A stretch of 64,000 nt of DNA, taken from the NCBI GenBank assembly GCA_024509875.1, contig JAMPIV010006382.1:275011-339010 (forward strand). The letters run 5' to 3'. The DNA is from Oreohelix idahoensis (taxonomy: Eukaryota; Mollusca; Gastropoda; Stylommatophora; Oreohelicidae). The notes beneath the pieces are model-generated. The model was not told the origin of the DNA. It searched no databases and worked only from the letters and a program-made list of their open reading frames with translations. Shown here piece by piece: positions 12,017-23,893 of the stretch (position 1 is the first letter of the stretch; the number at the start of each line of letters is the position of its first letter). A program made the position numbers and the translations under genes.

Positions 12017-12889
12017 ACATGTTGTTATTGTTGATCAGAATCGACATCATTGCACTCCAGGCAAACCCATAGGTGCTCAGTCTCCCTCAGCAAATGTTGA
12101 AGGGTATGAATGCTAATTGTTCCTGTGGCGCACTGGTTGTATACATGCCAGATGCGTCCTCTCATAAGTCCATCCCTGCTGGTTTTATTTTTTATGTCAA
12201 ATTCCAGCAATCTTAGCCTTGATGATTCATCGGTTGCAGTGTCATTCTCTAATAGGATATCATTAATTGCCCTCAGTATTTCTCCGTTATCCATAGTCTG
12301 TCAGCTCTTTCATTGCTGTGTACCCCTGCATGACCAGGACAGTAGATCCAAACCAGTTCCTGAAGATTTGATACTTCTGTGGAGGTTTTCCATCATACCA
12401 GAGCCATCGACTCTGGACTTCTGAAGCTTGATACAGTAACTGCCCTTGTTAAGAAAGTATCAGACAGCCACCTTAAGGCTGCAGTAGCTGCTTCAATCTC
12501 CATTCTCATACTGGAGGTTGTTATCATGCAAGCCCCGCTATGTTCAGTGACAATTCTGCCCTTTACTCTAGCAGAGCAGCCCCACCCTGATTTCTCACCA
12601 TGGATTACAGACCTTTCAGTGTACATAATGGCATCATCATCCCCAGCATGATCATTTATCAGCTAATCAATTTCCAGCTCTGCCCTCCAATTGGCCCAAG
12701 TTCTGCACTCTCTACCACGGCTGATGATGACTTGCTGGTAGTTCGTCCAGTTCTCACCTGACTTACTCCCTATATATATTTTCAACTTTGGTCACCTGTC
12801 TAATAGTTGCCTCTGCCTGCGCCATCCACGACATCCCAGCTCTTTATTCTTGCTCCTGTGATGTGAGCTACATTCCCATGAAGGGGATG
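12017..12889 (-). pseudogene. LINE with RNase H domain, 3' half
   Basis: On the minus strand the order is a post-RT linker (ENWTNYQQVIISRG-like, 12700-12790), an RNase H domain (12393-12650) and the C-terminus (12025-12294). In the RNase H the first acidic block is mutated (YTERS where YTDGS is usual); the EIEAATAAL block is intact. Frameshifts separate the parts. LINEs with RNase H belong to the I/Nimb/jockey-like groups. The copy is cut at 12889 by element B and resumes at 33182. Other copies of this 3' end lie at 35914-36085 and 49560-49970. Confidence 0.75.
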
Positions 12890-13734
12890 TGTAGAAGGCT
12901 GTTTTACCAGATGTAATGAGCTATACTGGGACTGTTACAGTTGTAATGCTGGAAAGCCCATACTGGTCCTCCTTAGACACCATGGATGTTGCAGGTTGTG
13001 TAGTAGGGTGTCTTGTCTGGTATGTATGCTTGATGTAGGTAAGATGTAGGTACAAATGAAGATACAGTCCACATAGGACGTCACTGACTCACAGGAAGGA
13101 AGTCATATAAGCTTTTAACTGCTGGTGACGTTTTATGATCATTTATTAAGACGCCACAACGACGGTTACGTTTACATGGATGAACATAGGTCACAGTCAA
13201 TGTAGAATACAGCAACAAGGCATAATAATAATTTCATCAGTAGATCGTACAGGAATCAGTAAGTCGATCTTCCTGACTATCGCTTACAATAATATCAGCT
13301 CCATAGCAATACTCCAAGAGTGTAATCAAATCCACCCTGATATTAGTAAATCAAGGGCGTACATAGTTCTACCATGGACCATACGAACATGGCGGGTTAT
13401 GAGTACCGTTCAGGTTGACCTTTTGTAGGCGTACCTAAGTTTAGCCTCCAGAAAAGGTATAGACGCTAACATAGCGAAGTTTATAGGAGTAAAGGAACTG
13501 TTCTCTGGGTCTAGGGTGACCCGAATCATATAACTTTAAGGTATGAAGATACCTGGTGAATTTCCTAGTAGAAAGGGGGCTCTCACTGCGTGAAGATGGT
13601 GCGACAATGTCAGAATCTTAGCAGACTGTACATATTGATAATGAGAGCTCAGTTACCTTCGTTCAGAAATATCACCACACACATATATGCCTCCAGGCAA
13701 GTAGAATCATCAAAGGGAATCCTCGTTAGCCAAG
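12890..13734 (-). repeat. left LTR of element B, first part
   Basis: It begins TGTAGAAGGCTG and matches 31893-32737 with few differences. It stops after CCAAG (13730-13734), where element A is inserted; the LTR continues at 23449. Confidence 0.92.
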
Positions 13735-15298
13735 TGATAAGGTCTGATTTTCGGTCACCACGTTAATAAGTGCTATTTTGTGATATAGCTCGTACAGGCA
13801 CAATGTTAATACAGCTGGTATAGGTGTAGATGGTCAACTCAAAACCGGCACAGTGTTGGGCATACAGGTCACCTTGTCCAAAAACGTAATGAGGCCCCGA
13901 CAAGGATGTAATGTTGACTTTGGGTGTTGATGTGAGTGTCAGTACACGAATGCATGGATTGTTCTGAAGAGTTGACTAGAAGATCAAACACTCACTCACA
14001 TGTATCTAGAAGTTAATGATGCAGACTACTGTGGTCGTTTCATACTGTTTAATTGGACACACACACTTGGACAGTACGAGTATAGTTACAGGAACACAGG
14101 TCGACATAAATAGCATACTGTTGATCAATGGTCTACCATCTTAAGTTAGCATTCATGTTGAAGAACATTCCAATGGAACATCCATAGACAAGCACTTAGA
14201 TTTCCACTGTTTATCAATATAATCATCAGGCCTTACTGACCGAGCGTGTCAGTTAATAAATACTGTTCAAGCATGACTCCTAGACAGAACCTCTTTTCTA
14301 GCGAAGATTCCTTTAGGTAAAGTTCAGCAAATCTATCTGAAGACAATGTTAACCCACCAGTATTGGGTTTTCTTTATAACTGTGATCTCTTAATCATCAC
14401 CTGATAATAAGGGGCATCCCCGTTCTCTGATCGATGATCGACAAAAGGTTAGGATCCAAAATGGCTTCTGGTTCCCTTTGAGCATCGCTCACTATACAGA
14501 TGTATAGTAAATCTTCAATATAAGCTTTGTTCATAAACACAAATGTTTCTACAAGAATCAGCATATTCTCTCATCATAACTGCTGCATACAATCATATTC
14601 AGTGCTGCTAGGTAACATGTCATCCCGATATATGGATATAGATAATCACAATGTAGACGTCTGCCCAGCTAAGCCTAGGATGAAAAAGTTCAGCAAAAAG
14701 TTCTTTTACCTGGGCATGGGAAATACACTAGCAGAACACATACGCCCCTCTCCTGGCGTTATAGAATAAACACTGGGGACTAATAGACTTAATAATCATA
14801 TCAGAAATTATCTTCGTCCCCATAACAAATCACAGAGATCAACAGACTGAGAACTCGTCTTCGACATGGCCTTTGCCAGGCATTCCATCATCACGGAAGA
14901 CCCTCTTTCCTCTCGGCATGCGCAGAAACTCCCTGACCCCAAAGTTCAGTACAAGGAAAAACAGTTCCACTTAGACATACCAAGATATCACGATATAAGA
15001 CTGAATCGTCTGAAATAGACACAGAGTAAACATAGACTCGGACCATAAAATTCCTGCATAAACCTAAGCAAGAACAATCTGTTTTCTGGCCCAACAAGGC
15101 ACAGACTAACGAAATCTGGATTCATACGCCAAATTCGATCTCCAGGGGAGATAACCCATATAACAAAAGTATCAATCAATCATGGGTGATATATCTTTGG
15201 CCAGGAAAACATCCTGATTCTAAAAACAAATACCTTCCCTCAGACAGATAAATATTATAATAACTATATACATTGTCACCAGTAATCTGTTGGTAACA
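13735..15298 (-). repeat. left (3') LTR of element A
   Basis: 1564 bp, TG...CA. Differs from 21882-23443 by about 15 substitutions and a couple of 1-2 bp indels by eye. Small open frames within it occur in both LTR copies but show no coding features. LTR A shows no obvious similarity to LTR B apart from the last ~20 bp. Confidence 0.93.
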
Positions 15299-15772
15299 GA
15301 CTACCGCAACCCCCGGGGGAAAGAAAAATGAATTTTTTTTTTTTTTTTTAAATCCGAGAGCAACATACAACAGGCTCACAATGCACAAATAATGCGCAGA
15401 TGACTAATAAGAGCAATTTATAATTTCAAATTAAGGTAAAGTCGAAGCATAGATCGACTTGTGAGAATACATCTCAACATCTCAGAGAAAGCATTTCTCT
15501 TAAGCATAAATGTTTCCAGGGAGGTGCCACCAATGTATACTACAATGCTGGCAATGACACAATGCATATAACAATTTCATATTTAAGCACTATAAGTACA
15601 TGGTTGACAAAGAAGAAAAATCATTAAAGAGTAGCGGTGAATATATATCAATGAACGTAGTGATAGTAGTGATACAATCACTATATTACAAATTACAATG
15701 TGTATCTATCTTGATATAGAAAAGAAAAACTGTTGTAGAGTTGGATGTGTTAAGAAGTCCAAGACCCAACAG
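15299..15772 (-). other. element A: region between RNase H and 3' LTR
   Basis: Non-coding tail of the element. Directly next to the LTR the sense strand reads GGGGGTTGCGGTAGTC, where a polypurine tract is expected; element B has the related GGGAGGTCGCGGTAGTA in the same place. A long T run lies at 15330-15349. Confidence 0.6.
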
Positions 15773-16174
15773 TTAGGTGGAATCATGTGGGCATCTAGAC
15801 AAAATGTCTGCCATCACATTATCTGATCCACGGATAGCTCGTACCAAAAAATAAAAAGGTTGAAGAGCAATTGCATATCGAGTAGACCTCGAGCTCTTCA
15901 AATTCTTACTCTGTATAGCCGTAAGAGCTTTCTGATCGGTTTCTACTATGAAATGTGCGCCTAGAAGGAATCTTTGTAGTTTGAGAATTGACCAAACCAT
16001 AGCCAATAGTTCACGGTCTAAAACCGAATAATTCCTTTCTGCAGCATTAAGTTTTCTGGAGATATACATTACAGGATGCAGAGTTCCAGAGTACTCTTGC
16101 ATTAGTGCCGCTCCAATCCCAGTTGATGAAGCGTCACTATGAAGAACAAATGTCTTATCTGTAGTAGGTAACAC
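15773..16174 (-). pseudogene. element A RNase H domain
   Basis: Ty3/Gypsy RNase H at the C-terminus of Pol. It has the first catalytic aspartate in FVLHSDASSTGIGAALMQE, the glutamate region ERNYSVLDRELLAMVW, and the aspartate in FIVETDQKAL, ending with SDNVMADILSR and a stop. It is separated from the RT frame only by an in-frame TGA at 16187-16189. As the last Pol domain it sits after RT, while integrase lies upstream of RT. Confidence 0.85.
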
Positions 16175-16189
16175 TAAAATAGGTGGTGT

Positions 16190-16861
16190 TCAAAACAAAT
16201 TTTTAATCTTATCCAAAGAGGATTGGCATTCCTGTGACCAGTGGACCATATTAGGCGACCCTTTCTTTAGTAGTGTAGAAAGAGGTGCCATGATAGAGGA
16301 TAGATTCGGAATGAATCTTCCATAAAATTGAATAAGACCTAAGAGACTTCGCACTTGCTTTTTAGTCTTAGGAATAGAGATGTTAAGTATCTTAGTGATA
16401 TTATGGTCCTCTGTCTTTAGGAAACCATGACCAACTCGATGGCCTAGGAAAGAAATTTCGCTAAAACCAATGCAGGCTTTAGAGGGTTTCGCTGTCAGGT
16501 TATACTCGCGTAGAGTAGACAGTAATTCAACTAACCCCGAATAGTGATCTTCCCAAGTATCGCTGAAAAGACAGATGTCGTCTAGGTACGCAATGACATC
16601 TGACCGATAAGATAGGATTCGACGCATCATGCGTACGAATGTAGCCGGTGCGTTCATAAGGCCGAAAGGCATGAAATTCCATTGAAAAAGGCCTCTAGGT
16701 GTAGAAAAAGCCGTAATTGGTTTGGCGCGTTCAGATAAAGGAACTTGCCAATATCCTTTAGACAAATCTAGTTTAGTGAAAAAATGAGATTTAGAAAGCC
16801 TAGTAAGTAGCTCTTCTAGTAAAGGCATAGGTTCAGCATCAAACTTCGTAACTTGATTCAA
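16190..16861 (-). pseudogene. element A reverse transcriptase
   Basis: RT fingers and palm: FTKLDLSKGYWQVPL, FQWNFMPFGLMNAPATF, the catalytic YLDD in VIAYLDDICLF (about 16572-16590), then FLGHRVG and the thumb stretch VRSLLGLIQFYGRFIPN. The N-terminal part of RT lies at the end of the upstream 1281-codon frame. The two are out of register because of a 9-T run (16897-16905) that is 2 nt longer than the matching place in element B. This is more likely a homopolymer mutation than programmed frameshifting, since B lacks it. Confidence 0.85.
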
Positions 16862-19800
16862 TTTGCGATAGTCAACGCAAAGACGTATGTTATTGTCTTT
16901 TTTTTTCGAACAATAACCATCGGCGAAGAATATGCAGAAGTGGATGGTTCAATTATTTTTAAATCTATCATCTCATCCAACTCCTTCTCAACCTGTGCTT
17001 GAAAATGTATAGGGATAGGATAAGGTCTGACCCTAATAGGATTATGGTCAGTTAGAATAATGTCATGTTCAATGACATGAGTTTGTCCAGGGATGTCAGT
17101 AAGGACATCCTGAAATGTTTGTAACATAGCCGAAACTTGTCGCTGTTCTCCTAGAGATAAATCAGGAGAGACAGTAACATTTTTCCATGATTCACTAGAA
17201 TGAAGTGGAATCATCGGAAGCGGAAGATTAACATCCGAAAAACTTGTTTCCTCATCCTGTATTACGGACAGTGATGAGTAATGACCATGTTGGACTGGTG
17301 AATCGTCCGTTGCCTGGAAAATAGGCTGTAAATAATCCGGACGTTCATGGAATTCCGTAAGCATATTGATGTGGAAGGTTTTATGCTTTCCATCAATATC
17401 GACAATGTAGTCAACATCGGAAATTTTCGAGATTATATCGTACGGACCTTTCCAAGAAATAAGAAGTCTGTTTTCCCTACAAGGTAGCAAAACAAATGCT
17501 TTGTCACCAGGACAAAGTTGTCGTAAGGTTCTTTTCTTATTGGCAAATTGTCTTGCCTTCTGTTTAGCAAATTCAGAAGAAGAAGTTGCCAATTTGCATG
17601 CTTCGATAATCTTTTGTCTCAGCGCGATGACATATTCGTAAGAAGATTTTGTGTCATCGGTAATATTATCAGCGGTTATGAGATCATGAAGCAAAGACAT
17701 AGGGCCGCGCGGTCGCGCGCCAAAGACAAGTTCAAAGGGAGAAAATCCTGTATGTTCATTGGGGACCTCTCTGTAAGCGAAGAGGGCCGCGGGTAAAACC
17801 CTGTCCCAATCTTGAGGATGATCCTCAGTTATCTTCCCTAGTAAGTTTTTGAGTGTTCTATTTAGCCGTTCGACCATCCCATTGGACATAGGATGATAGA
17901 TACTACTCAAAGATCTCTCTATCTGCAGAGTAGACATTACTTGAGACATGGTATCCGATATTAGTTGGGTGCCATGGTCTGATAATATCTCTCCGGGGAA
18001 TCCCAGACGAGAAAATATAAGCCAAAGAGCATCTGCAATGTCAGCAGTAGTAATGCTCTTCAGAGGAATAGCCTCTGGCCAACGTGTGCACATATCAACA
18101 CACGTCAAGATAAACTGATGTCCTCTAGCAGATTTGATCTTAAATGGACCAATGATGTCTATCGCCATTTTCTGAAATGGTCGAATAGGAATGTCTGCAG
18201 CCTGAATAGGTGCAGCATGGCGTGGACCTTTGGATTTGACCTCTTGACATACTTTACAAGATCGACAATAAATCCGTATGTCTTTGTTCACAAAAGGCCA
18301 AAAGAAAGCCGCAAGAACTCTTGACTTTGTACGGGAAAAACCCATATGTCCAGCACACTGAGAGTCGTGTGCGTGCTGCAAAATTTTAACTCTCAAATTC
18401 TTGGGCACAAGAATCTGAGAATGACTTGACTTAGTGGAGTCTTGCACCATACGTACAAGTACGCCATTCTTCATTGTAATCCAAGATTTACGCTTTGTAT
18501 CTTTATTCGGATCACCTTTTGTTGCAAGAGTGAAGAATTTCTTTAGAGTCGGATCATCTTCTTGCTGTTTTATAAACGAGTCACGAGAAATTACCGAGTG
18601 ATCATCTTGGTTATGTACTTCATTATCTTCAGTAGATGAAGTTTGAGGCATATTAAGAGCTTGCGCTCTAGTGACTACAGCATTAGCAGTTTGCATATTT
18701 TGTTTTTCCCAAACGGAAATTTGTTGTGGAGTGCATTCTTTGACTCCGTGAATACGACCGATGATAAGATCAGCGATCGGATTCGGCAGAAGACATGCGT
18801 GTACATCTCCTGTAAAGAAAGGAGTAGCAATCCTAATGATAGCAGTAGAGTATTTCTCTAAGGTGCCGCCAAATGTTACACATTTGACTACTTTTCCAGT
18901 GGCACGAGAAGGATCTACAAGTGACTGCCTAACACCAATTGTGGTGCATCCAGAATCAAAAAGAACTGAGACTGGATTGTCATTTACTAAACCTTTGTGT
19001 AAGACAAAAGAACCTCTTCCATCATGCGCGACTGACGCAGGAAGAGCGGGAAGAGGATGGCCACAACTTAAAGTGGACACCGTAGTTGGTTCAAATAATG
19101 TTTTGCATTGGGGGCACTGAGATGCTCTCCCAAAATCAAAAGCGGAACATGCCATATTATTAGCGTCATTATTATCTTTAGTCTGTTTATAGGCTTCATG
19201 TGACTCTTGCTGTGCAGAGTTTGCCTGATAATGTGATTTATGTTTTTTGTATTGTGATCTACCTCGATTATTATTGCCTCTGTAATCATTATTGTTTCCT
19301 CTATTGTAACCCCTATTTGGGTTTGAGTCATAGTTCTCATGGTTACCATTATCATATTCATTATAATGAGTATCTCTATAATTATGATCTTGTTGTCTCC
19401 ATGATGGATGACTTGGATAGTTTCTATAATGACTTCCTCTGCGGAAATTTCTATAATTATGACCACCCCTGAATCGAGGGCTGTCGGCTCGTCTCCAGTA
19501 CTTCGCAGAAGAACCCTGAAATGATTGGTTACCTTGGTTTTGATAACTATTATGGTTACCCTTTTTATCAAACCTGTTTTGTGGTCCCTGAAATTTGTGT
19601 GAATAATTAGGGTTGTATGGTGTTGCTGAAGCAACTGGCATACTTTCCTTAACCTTAGCATTGCTAAAAGCTACGTCCGGATGTGCCGTGACGTATTGGG
19701 TACAATATTCTTCCATTTCTTTTAGTGTCTTGGGTTTACGCTCATGTAGGAATTCAAGGAATGGTTTATTTACACTTGACATAATCTTGTCTCTGAGCAA

Positions 19801-20703
19801 CAAGTCCATAAGTGCTTCATATGTCTTTTCTGTTTTGGACAGCTCAATCCAACGATTAAATGTAAGACGTGTCCTTGCAATGAATTCTGAGAATTCTACC
19901 CCTGATTCAGGTACCATTTTCTTAAACAAAAGACGGTAACCTTCCTCTGTTAATTGATATTTTTTCAATAAAGCTGCCCTAATAACATCATAATTATCCT
20001 TGTCAGTCTCTTCAACCAAACTTAAACTAGTCAGAGAATCACCTTTCAAATTTTCTGATAACTGGTTAGCATATTGTGATTTATCCACATTATGAGCTCG
20101 ACAAGAGCGTTCAAATCTATCCAGCCAGAATGTTATGTCATCACTGGAAGGATTGAACGCTGGTACCTTGACCTTGTAAGTAAAGGGTTTACCATTACCA
20201 CCAGATGACTGATTCATATTACCCATGTTTGTTAATTTCAATTTTTCTAACTCAAATGCTAACAGTTTTTCCTCATGTTCTCTTTTTGCCTTTCTCTCCT
20301 CGGCTTCAGCTTCTCTGTCTAATCTCTTTTGTTCAGCTTCTCTGTCTAATCTCTTTTGTTCAGCCTCAGCTTCTCTGTCTAATCTCTTTTGTTCAGCTTC
20401 TTTGTCTAATCTCTTTTGTTCAGCCTCTCTGTCTAATCTCTTTTGTTCAGCCTCAGCTTCTTTATTTTGTTTTTCCATTTCCATTTGGAATCTCCTTTCG
20501 TCTACTTGCATCTGCAATTTCTTTTGCTCAAATTCTAATTCCATTCTTTTATCCTCGGCTTTTTGTTTTTTCTCCTCAGCCTTCAGTTTATCAATTTCAA
20601 ATTTGTGTGCTTTTTCATATTGACTGGTAGCATACTCCTCCAACTTATCACCAGTCTTGCCTAGGGATTTCCCTAACTCAATGAAGTAATCTAAAGTCAA
20701 CAT
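16858..20703 (-). CDS. element A Gag-protease-integrase polyprotein
   Basis: 1281 codons. Residues ~35-165: charged coiled coil with expanded QKRLDREAE repeats. ~170-360: Gag capsid-like region with the SDDITFWLDRFE block. ~390-500: Asn/Gly/Arg-rich, probably RNA-binding. ~528: CPQC-x(~14)-CGH zinc-like motif. ~583: aspartic protease VLFDSGCTT. ~777-818: integrase HHCC zinc finger (HAHDSQCAGH, CRSCKVC). Catalytic core with D in MAIDIIGPF (~848), D in LSDHGTQ (~908) and E in NGMVERLNR (~945). It then runs into the RT N-terminus (~1245). Integrase upstream of RT marks the Gmr1 group. Start ATG chosen because element B begins with the same residues. Confidence 0.9.
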   Translation of the reverse strand: MLTLDYFIELGKSLGKTGDKLEEYATSQYEKAHKFEIDKLKAEEKKQKAEDKRMELEFEQKKLQMQVDERRFQMEMEKQNKEAEAEQKRLDREAEQKRLDKEAEQKRLDREAEAEQKRLDREAEQKRLDREAEAEERKAKREHEEKLLAFELEKLKLTNMGNMNQSSGGNGKPFTYKVKVPAFNPSSDDITFWLDRFERSCRAHNVDKSQYANQLSENLKGDSLTSLSLVEETDKDNYDVIRAALLKKYQLTEEGYRLLFKKMVPESGVEFSEFIARTRLTFNRWIELSKTEKTYEALMDLLLRDKIMSSVNKPFLEFLHERKPKTLKEMEEYCTQYVTAHPDVAFSNAKVKESMPVASATPYNPNYSHKFQGPQNRFDKKGNHNSYQNQGNQSFQGSSAKYWRRADSPRFRGGHNYRNFRRGSHYRNYPSHPSWRQQDHNYRDTHYNEYDNGNHENYDSNPNRGYNRGNNNDYRGNNNRGRSQYKKHKSHYQANSAQQESHEAYKQTKDNNDANNMACSAFDFGRASQCPQCKTLFEPTTVSTLSCGHPLPALPASVAHDGRGSFVLHKGLVNDNPVSVLFDSGCTTIGVRQSLVDPSRATGKVVKCVTFGGTLEKYSTAIIRIATPFFTGDVHACLLPNPIADLIIGRIHGVKECTPQQISVWEKQNMQTANAVVTRAQALNMPQTSSTEDNEVHNQDDHSVISRDSFIKQQEDDPTLKKFFTLATKGDPNKDTKRKSWITMKNGVLVRMVQDSTKSSHSQILVPKNLRVKILQHAHDSQCAGHMGFSRTKSRVLAAFFWPFVNKDIRIYCRSCKVCQEVKSKGPRHAAPIQAADIPIRPFQKMAIDIIGPFKIKSARGHQFILTCVDMCTRWPEAIPLKSITTADIADALWLIFSRLGFPGEILSDHGTQLISDTMSQVMSTLQIERSLSSIYHPMSNGMVERLNRTLKNLLGKITEDHPQDWDRVLPAALFAYREVPNEHTGFSPFELVFGARPRGPMSLLHDLITADNITDDTKSSYEYVIALRQKIIEACKLATSSSEFAKQKARQFANKKRTLRQLCPGDKAFVLLPCRENRLLISWKGPYDIISKISDVDYIVDIDGKHKTFHINMLTEFHERPDYLQPIFQATDDSPVQHGHYSSLSVIQDEETSFSDVNLPLPMIPLHSSESWKNVTVSPDLSLGEQRQVSAMLQTFQDVLTDIPGQTHVIEHDIILTDHNPIRVRPYPIPIHFQAQVEKELDEMIDLKIIEPSTSAYSSPMVIVRKKKTITYVFALTIAN

Positions 20704-21881
20704 AATGTATGTGACTAGATACCTGAAATAGCAATAATGAAATCTATCTCCAAATAAATGGAAACAAGCTCTTAATAGCTTGAATAACCATCTCCCTTTA
20801 TCACAATCTCTGTGGGAAACAAGCCTTTAAATAAGGTCTTGTATAATCAACTGTGTACCTCTAATAATAGCAATTAATCATCAGTTGATTATTTCTCATA
20901 AGTTCACTACACAGCTAGTAGTGAATGATCAAATATATTTCATATAGTGTATGTTGATCAAGAACACAACAAAACAATTATAAAAGACAACATGAAAACA
21001 TTCGCAAAAATCAACTAAGTAAAATAGAAAAACTGAAGAAAATAATCACAGAACCTGTGATGACAAACGATGAAATAGACAACACAAATGACGTCACAGT
21101 GTATAAATATAAAGGTGTATAGAACTAAATTTTAGGAAAGGGTAGACCTACAAATACAAACAAATCAAAACAAAACTGAAGAACAGAAAAAATATTACAA
21201 AAACAACGATGGGACAGATCATCACAGCTAAAAAAAATAGCAACAGATGTTGCTTGCAAATTTTCAATTAAGAAAATTGCTCCCTACAGAACACTAATAT
21301 AGGACCTATATGACTTGGTATACCCTATATTAGTCACCTCACCAACCGCCCACCGAAATATACACAGATATTACATATAAACATGTAAACATAAATATAC
21401 ATATAGCATAAATACATATAATATAATGAAATGTGTTGCAGATAGAATGTGTTGCAGATAGAAGGCTCAGTTATAATGGTACTGTATTATGGCACTTTAA
21501 TAAACAATTAATTCTGGCCTAAATTATTAAAGTTCAACACAAACTAGGGCAGTGCAGGAAAATCCACCGTTTACAGTTCCTAAGAATCACCAGTAGGATT
21601 TCTCGCTTCAGTTGCACTGTACTTTCGCAAACACAGTCAAATATACGATCCAACACTGATGTGTAATGCTGTCTGTTTCATGTAAACACCGTCTGTTTGA
21701 CGAGCGCTGACCTATTTACTGCATACGCTCGATAGGGCAGGTCATGCTGACTTTGACTGTAGAGTTGTACTGCTGGTGTTCATGCGTGTCGTAACAGGCC
21801 ACAGGAAACGGTCTGGTCCCAGTAGCTGACTTCTCAAAATGTCCACTGTGCAGGTTGACCCAGAAAGCTGGCCTACCAGAT
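20704..21881 (-). other. element A untranslated leader and primer-binding region
   Basis: About 1.2 kb between gag and the 5' LTR, A-rich on the plus strand, matching the leader of element B in parts (20930-21360). On the sense strand 3 nt after the LTR end comes TGGTAGGCCAGCTTTC (21863-21878 on the plus strand, reversed), which starts with TGG as tRNA-primer sites do. Which tRNA it would pair with I cannot say. Confidence 0.55.
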
Positions 21882-23443
21882 TGATAAGGTCTGATTTTCG
21901 GTCACCACGTTAATAAGTGCTATTTTGTGATATAGCTCGTACAGGCACAATGTTAATACAGCTGGTATAGGTGTAGATGGTCAACTCAAAACCAGCACAG
22001 TGTTGGGCATACAGGTCACCTTGTCCAAAACGTAATGAGGCCCCGACAAGGATGTAATGTTGACTTTGGGTGTTGATGTGAGTGTCAGTACGCGAATGCA
22101 TGGATTGTTCTGAAGAGTTGACTAGAAGATCAAACACTCACTCACATGTATCTAGAAGTTAATGAACGCACCACTGTGGTCGTTTCATACTGTTTAATTG
22201 GACACACACACTTGGACAGTACAAGTATAGTTACAGGAACACAGGTCGACATAAATAGCATACTGTTGATCAATGGTCTACCATCTTAAGTTAGCATTCA
22301 TGTTGAAGAACATTCCAATGGAACATCCATAGACAAGCACTTAGATTTCCACTGTTTATCAATATAATCATCAGGCCTTACTGACCGAGCATGTCAGTTA
22401 ATAAATACTGTTCAAGCATGACTCCTAGACAGAACCTCTTTTCTAGCGAAGATTCCTTTAGGTAAAGTTCAGCAAATCTATCTGAAGACAATGTTAACCC
22501 ACCAGTATTGGGTTTTCTTTATAACTGTGATCTCTTAATCATCACCTGATAATAAGGGGCATCCCCGTTCTCTGATCGATGATCGACAAAAGGTTAGGAT
22601 CCAAAATGGCTTCTGGTTCCCTTTGAGCATCGCTCACTATACAGATGTATAGTAAATCTTCAATATAAGCTTTGTTCATAAACACAAATGTTTCTACAAG
22701 AATCGGCATATTCTCTCATCATAACTGCTGCATACAATCATATTCAGTGCTGCTAGGTAACATGTCATCCCGATATATGGATATAGATAATCACAATGTA
22801 GACGTCTGCCCAGCTAAGCCTAGGACGAAAAAGTTCAACAAAAAGTTCTTTTACCTGGGCATGGGAAATACACTAGCAGAACACATACGCCCCTCTCCTG
22901 GCTTTATAGAATAAACACTGGGGACTAATAGACTTAATAATCATATCAGAAATTATCTTCGTCCCCATAACAAATCACAGAGATCAACAGACTGAGAACT
23001 CGTCTTCGACATGGCCTTTGCCAGGCATTCCATCATCACGGAAGACCCTCTTTCCTCTCGGCATGCACAGAAACTCCCTGACCCCAAAGTTCAGTACAAG
23101 GAAAAATAGTTCCACTTAGACATACCAAGATATCACGATATAAGACCGAATCGTCTGAAATAGACACAGAGTAAACATAGACTCGGACCATAAAATTCCT
23201 GCATAAACCTAAGCAAGAACAATCTGTTTTCTGGCCCAACAAGGCACAGACTAACGAAATCTGGATTCATACGCCAAATTCGATCTCCAGGGGAGATAAC
23301 CCATATAACAAAAGTATCAATCAATCATGGGTGATATATCTTTGGCCAGGAAAACATCCTGATTCTAAAAACAAATACCTTCCCTCAGACAGATAAATAT
23401 TATAATAACTATATACATTGTCACCAGTAATCTGTTGGTAACA
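21882..23443 (-). repeat. right (5') LTR of element A
   Basis: 1562 bp, TGATAAGG...GGTAACA, nearly identical to the left LTR. Right after it comes the CCAAG duplication (23444-23448), then the second part of B's left LTR. Confidence 0.93.
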
Positions 23444-23448
23444 CCAAG

Positions 23449-23893
23449 CTAACACACATGAGGATTGCCAATATCCCAACCACAGATCACAGACGTATCA
23501 AAACGGTCTGCTCTGCATGAAAATCTCCGGTACACTCTTGGACGGAAATCATTTCCAAAACCACCCACAGTTTTGGACATGCGCAGAAGCGCTTCGGCAA
23601 CCTCAGTTCGAATCAGGCGACCCGCAAATGGGCACATACCAAGAAAGATGCGAATAAATGCGCCTTATAAGGATAGGGAATAAAACTCAATACAGGTTGG
23701 AAAGCATTCCAAGAAATCTTTAAGATTTCTGACCATACAAGGAGAACTGCCTGCCGTCGGTCTAAGAATAGAACGGCAGTTTAAGTCACAAGAACAGGTA
23801 ACAACCAAGGTTAAAAAGTAGACCCAGTTATTAACGAGTTACATCCCCTTGACTACCAGACAAGGTTTGTGCAAGCGGATTCTGTTCGCAACA
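23449..23893 (-). repeat. left LTR of element B, second part
   Basis: It begins CTAACACACATGAGGATTGCC and ends TTCGCAACA, matching 32738-33181. Joined to 12890-13734 it gives a 1290-bp LTR, equal in length to B's right LTR to within 1 bp. Confidence 0.92.

Larger units (their letters stand above)
13735..23443 (-). mobile_element. Gmr1-like Ty3/Gypsy element A (inner)
   Basis: 9709-bp minus-strand element with LTRs at 13735-15298 and 21882-23443 (TGATAAGG...GGTAACA). The 5-bp duplication CCAAG occurs at 13730-13734 and 23444-23448, and the intact right LTR of B shows the empty site with a single CCAAG. By-eye LTR divergence is about 1 %, so it is younger than B. Gag-PR-INT form one 1281-codon frame; RT and RNase H follow after a frameshift and a stop. 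Confidence 0.93.

Noticed and set aside
14527..14769. 80-codon plus-strand frame in the LTR, present in both LTR copies
   Set aside because: Repeated only because LTRs are duplicated; no domain, and the frame has no conservation beyond the LTR identity.
16897..16905. Programmed frameshift site between integrase and RT in element A
   Set aside because: Element B reads through the same place in one frame without the T run, so a homopolymer mutation is simpler.
20205..20630. Plus-strand frames opposite element A's Gag coiled coil
   Set aside because: Antisense of a repetitive coiled-coil coding region; leucine/serine-rich frames arise from the codon repeats.
12890..23893. A single composite LTR made of all shared blocks in this region
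   Set aside because: The TSDs and the uncut right LTR of B show two separate elements, one nested in the other, rather than one long variable LTR.
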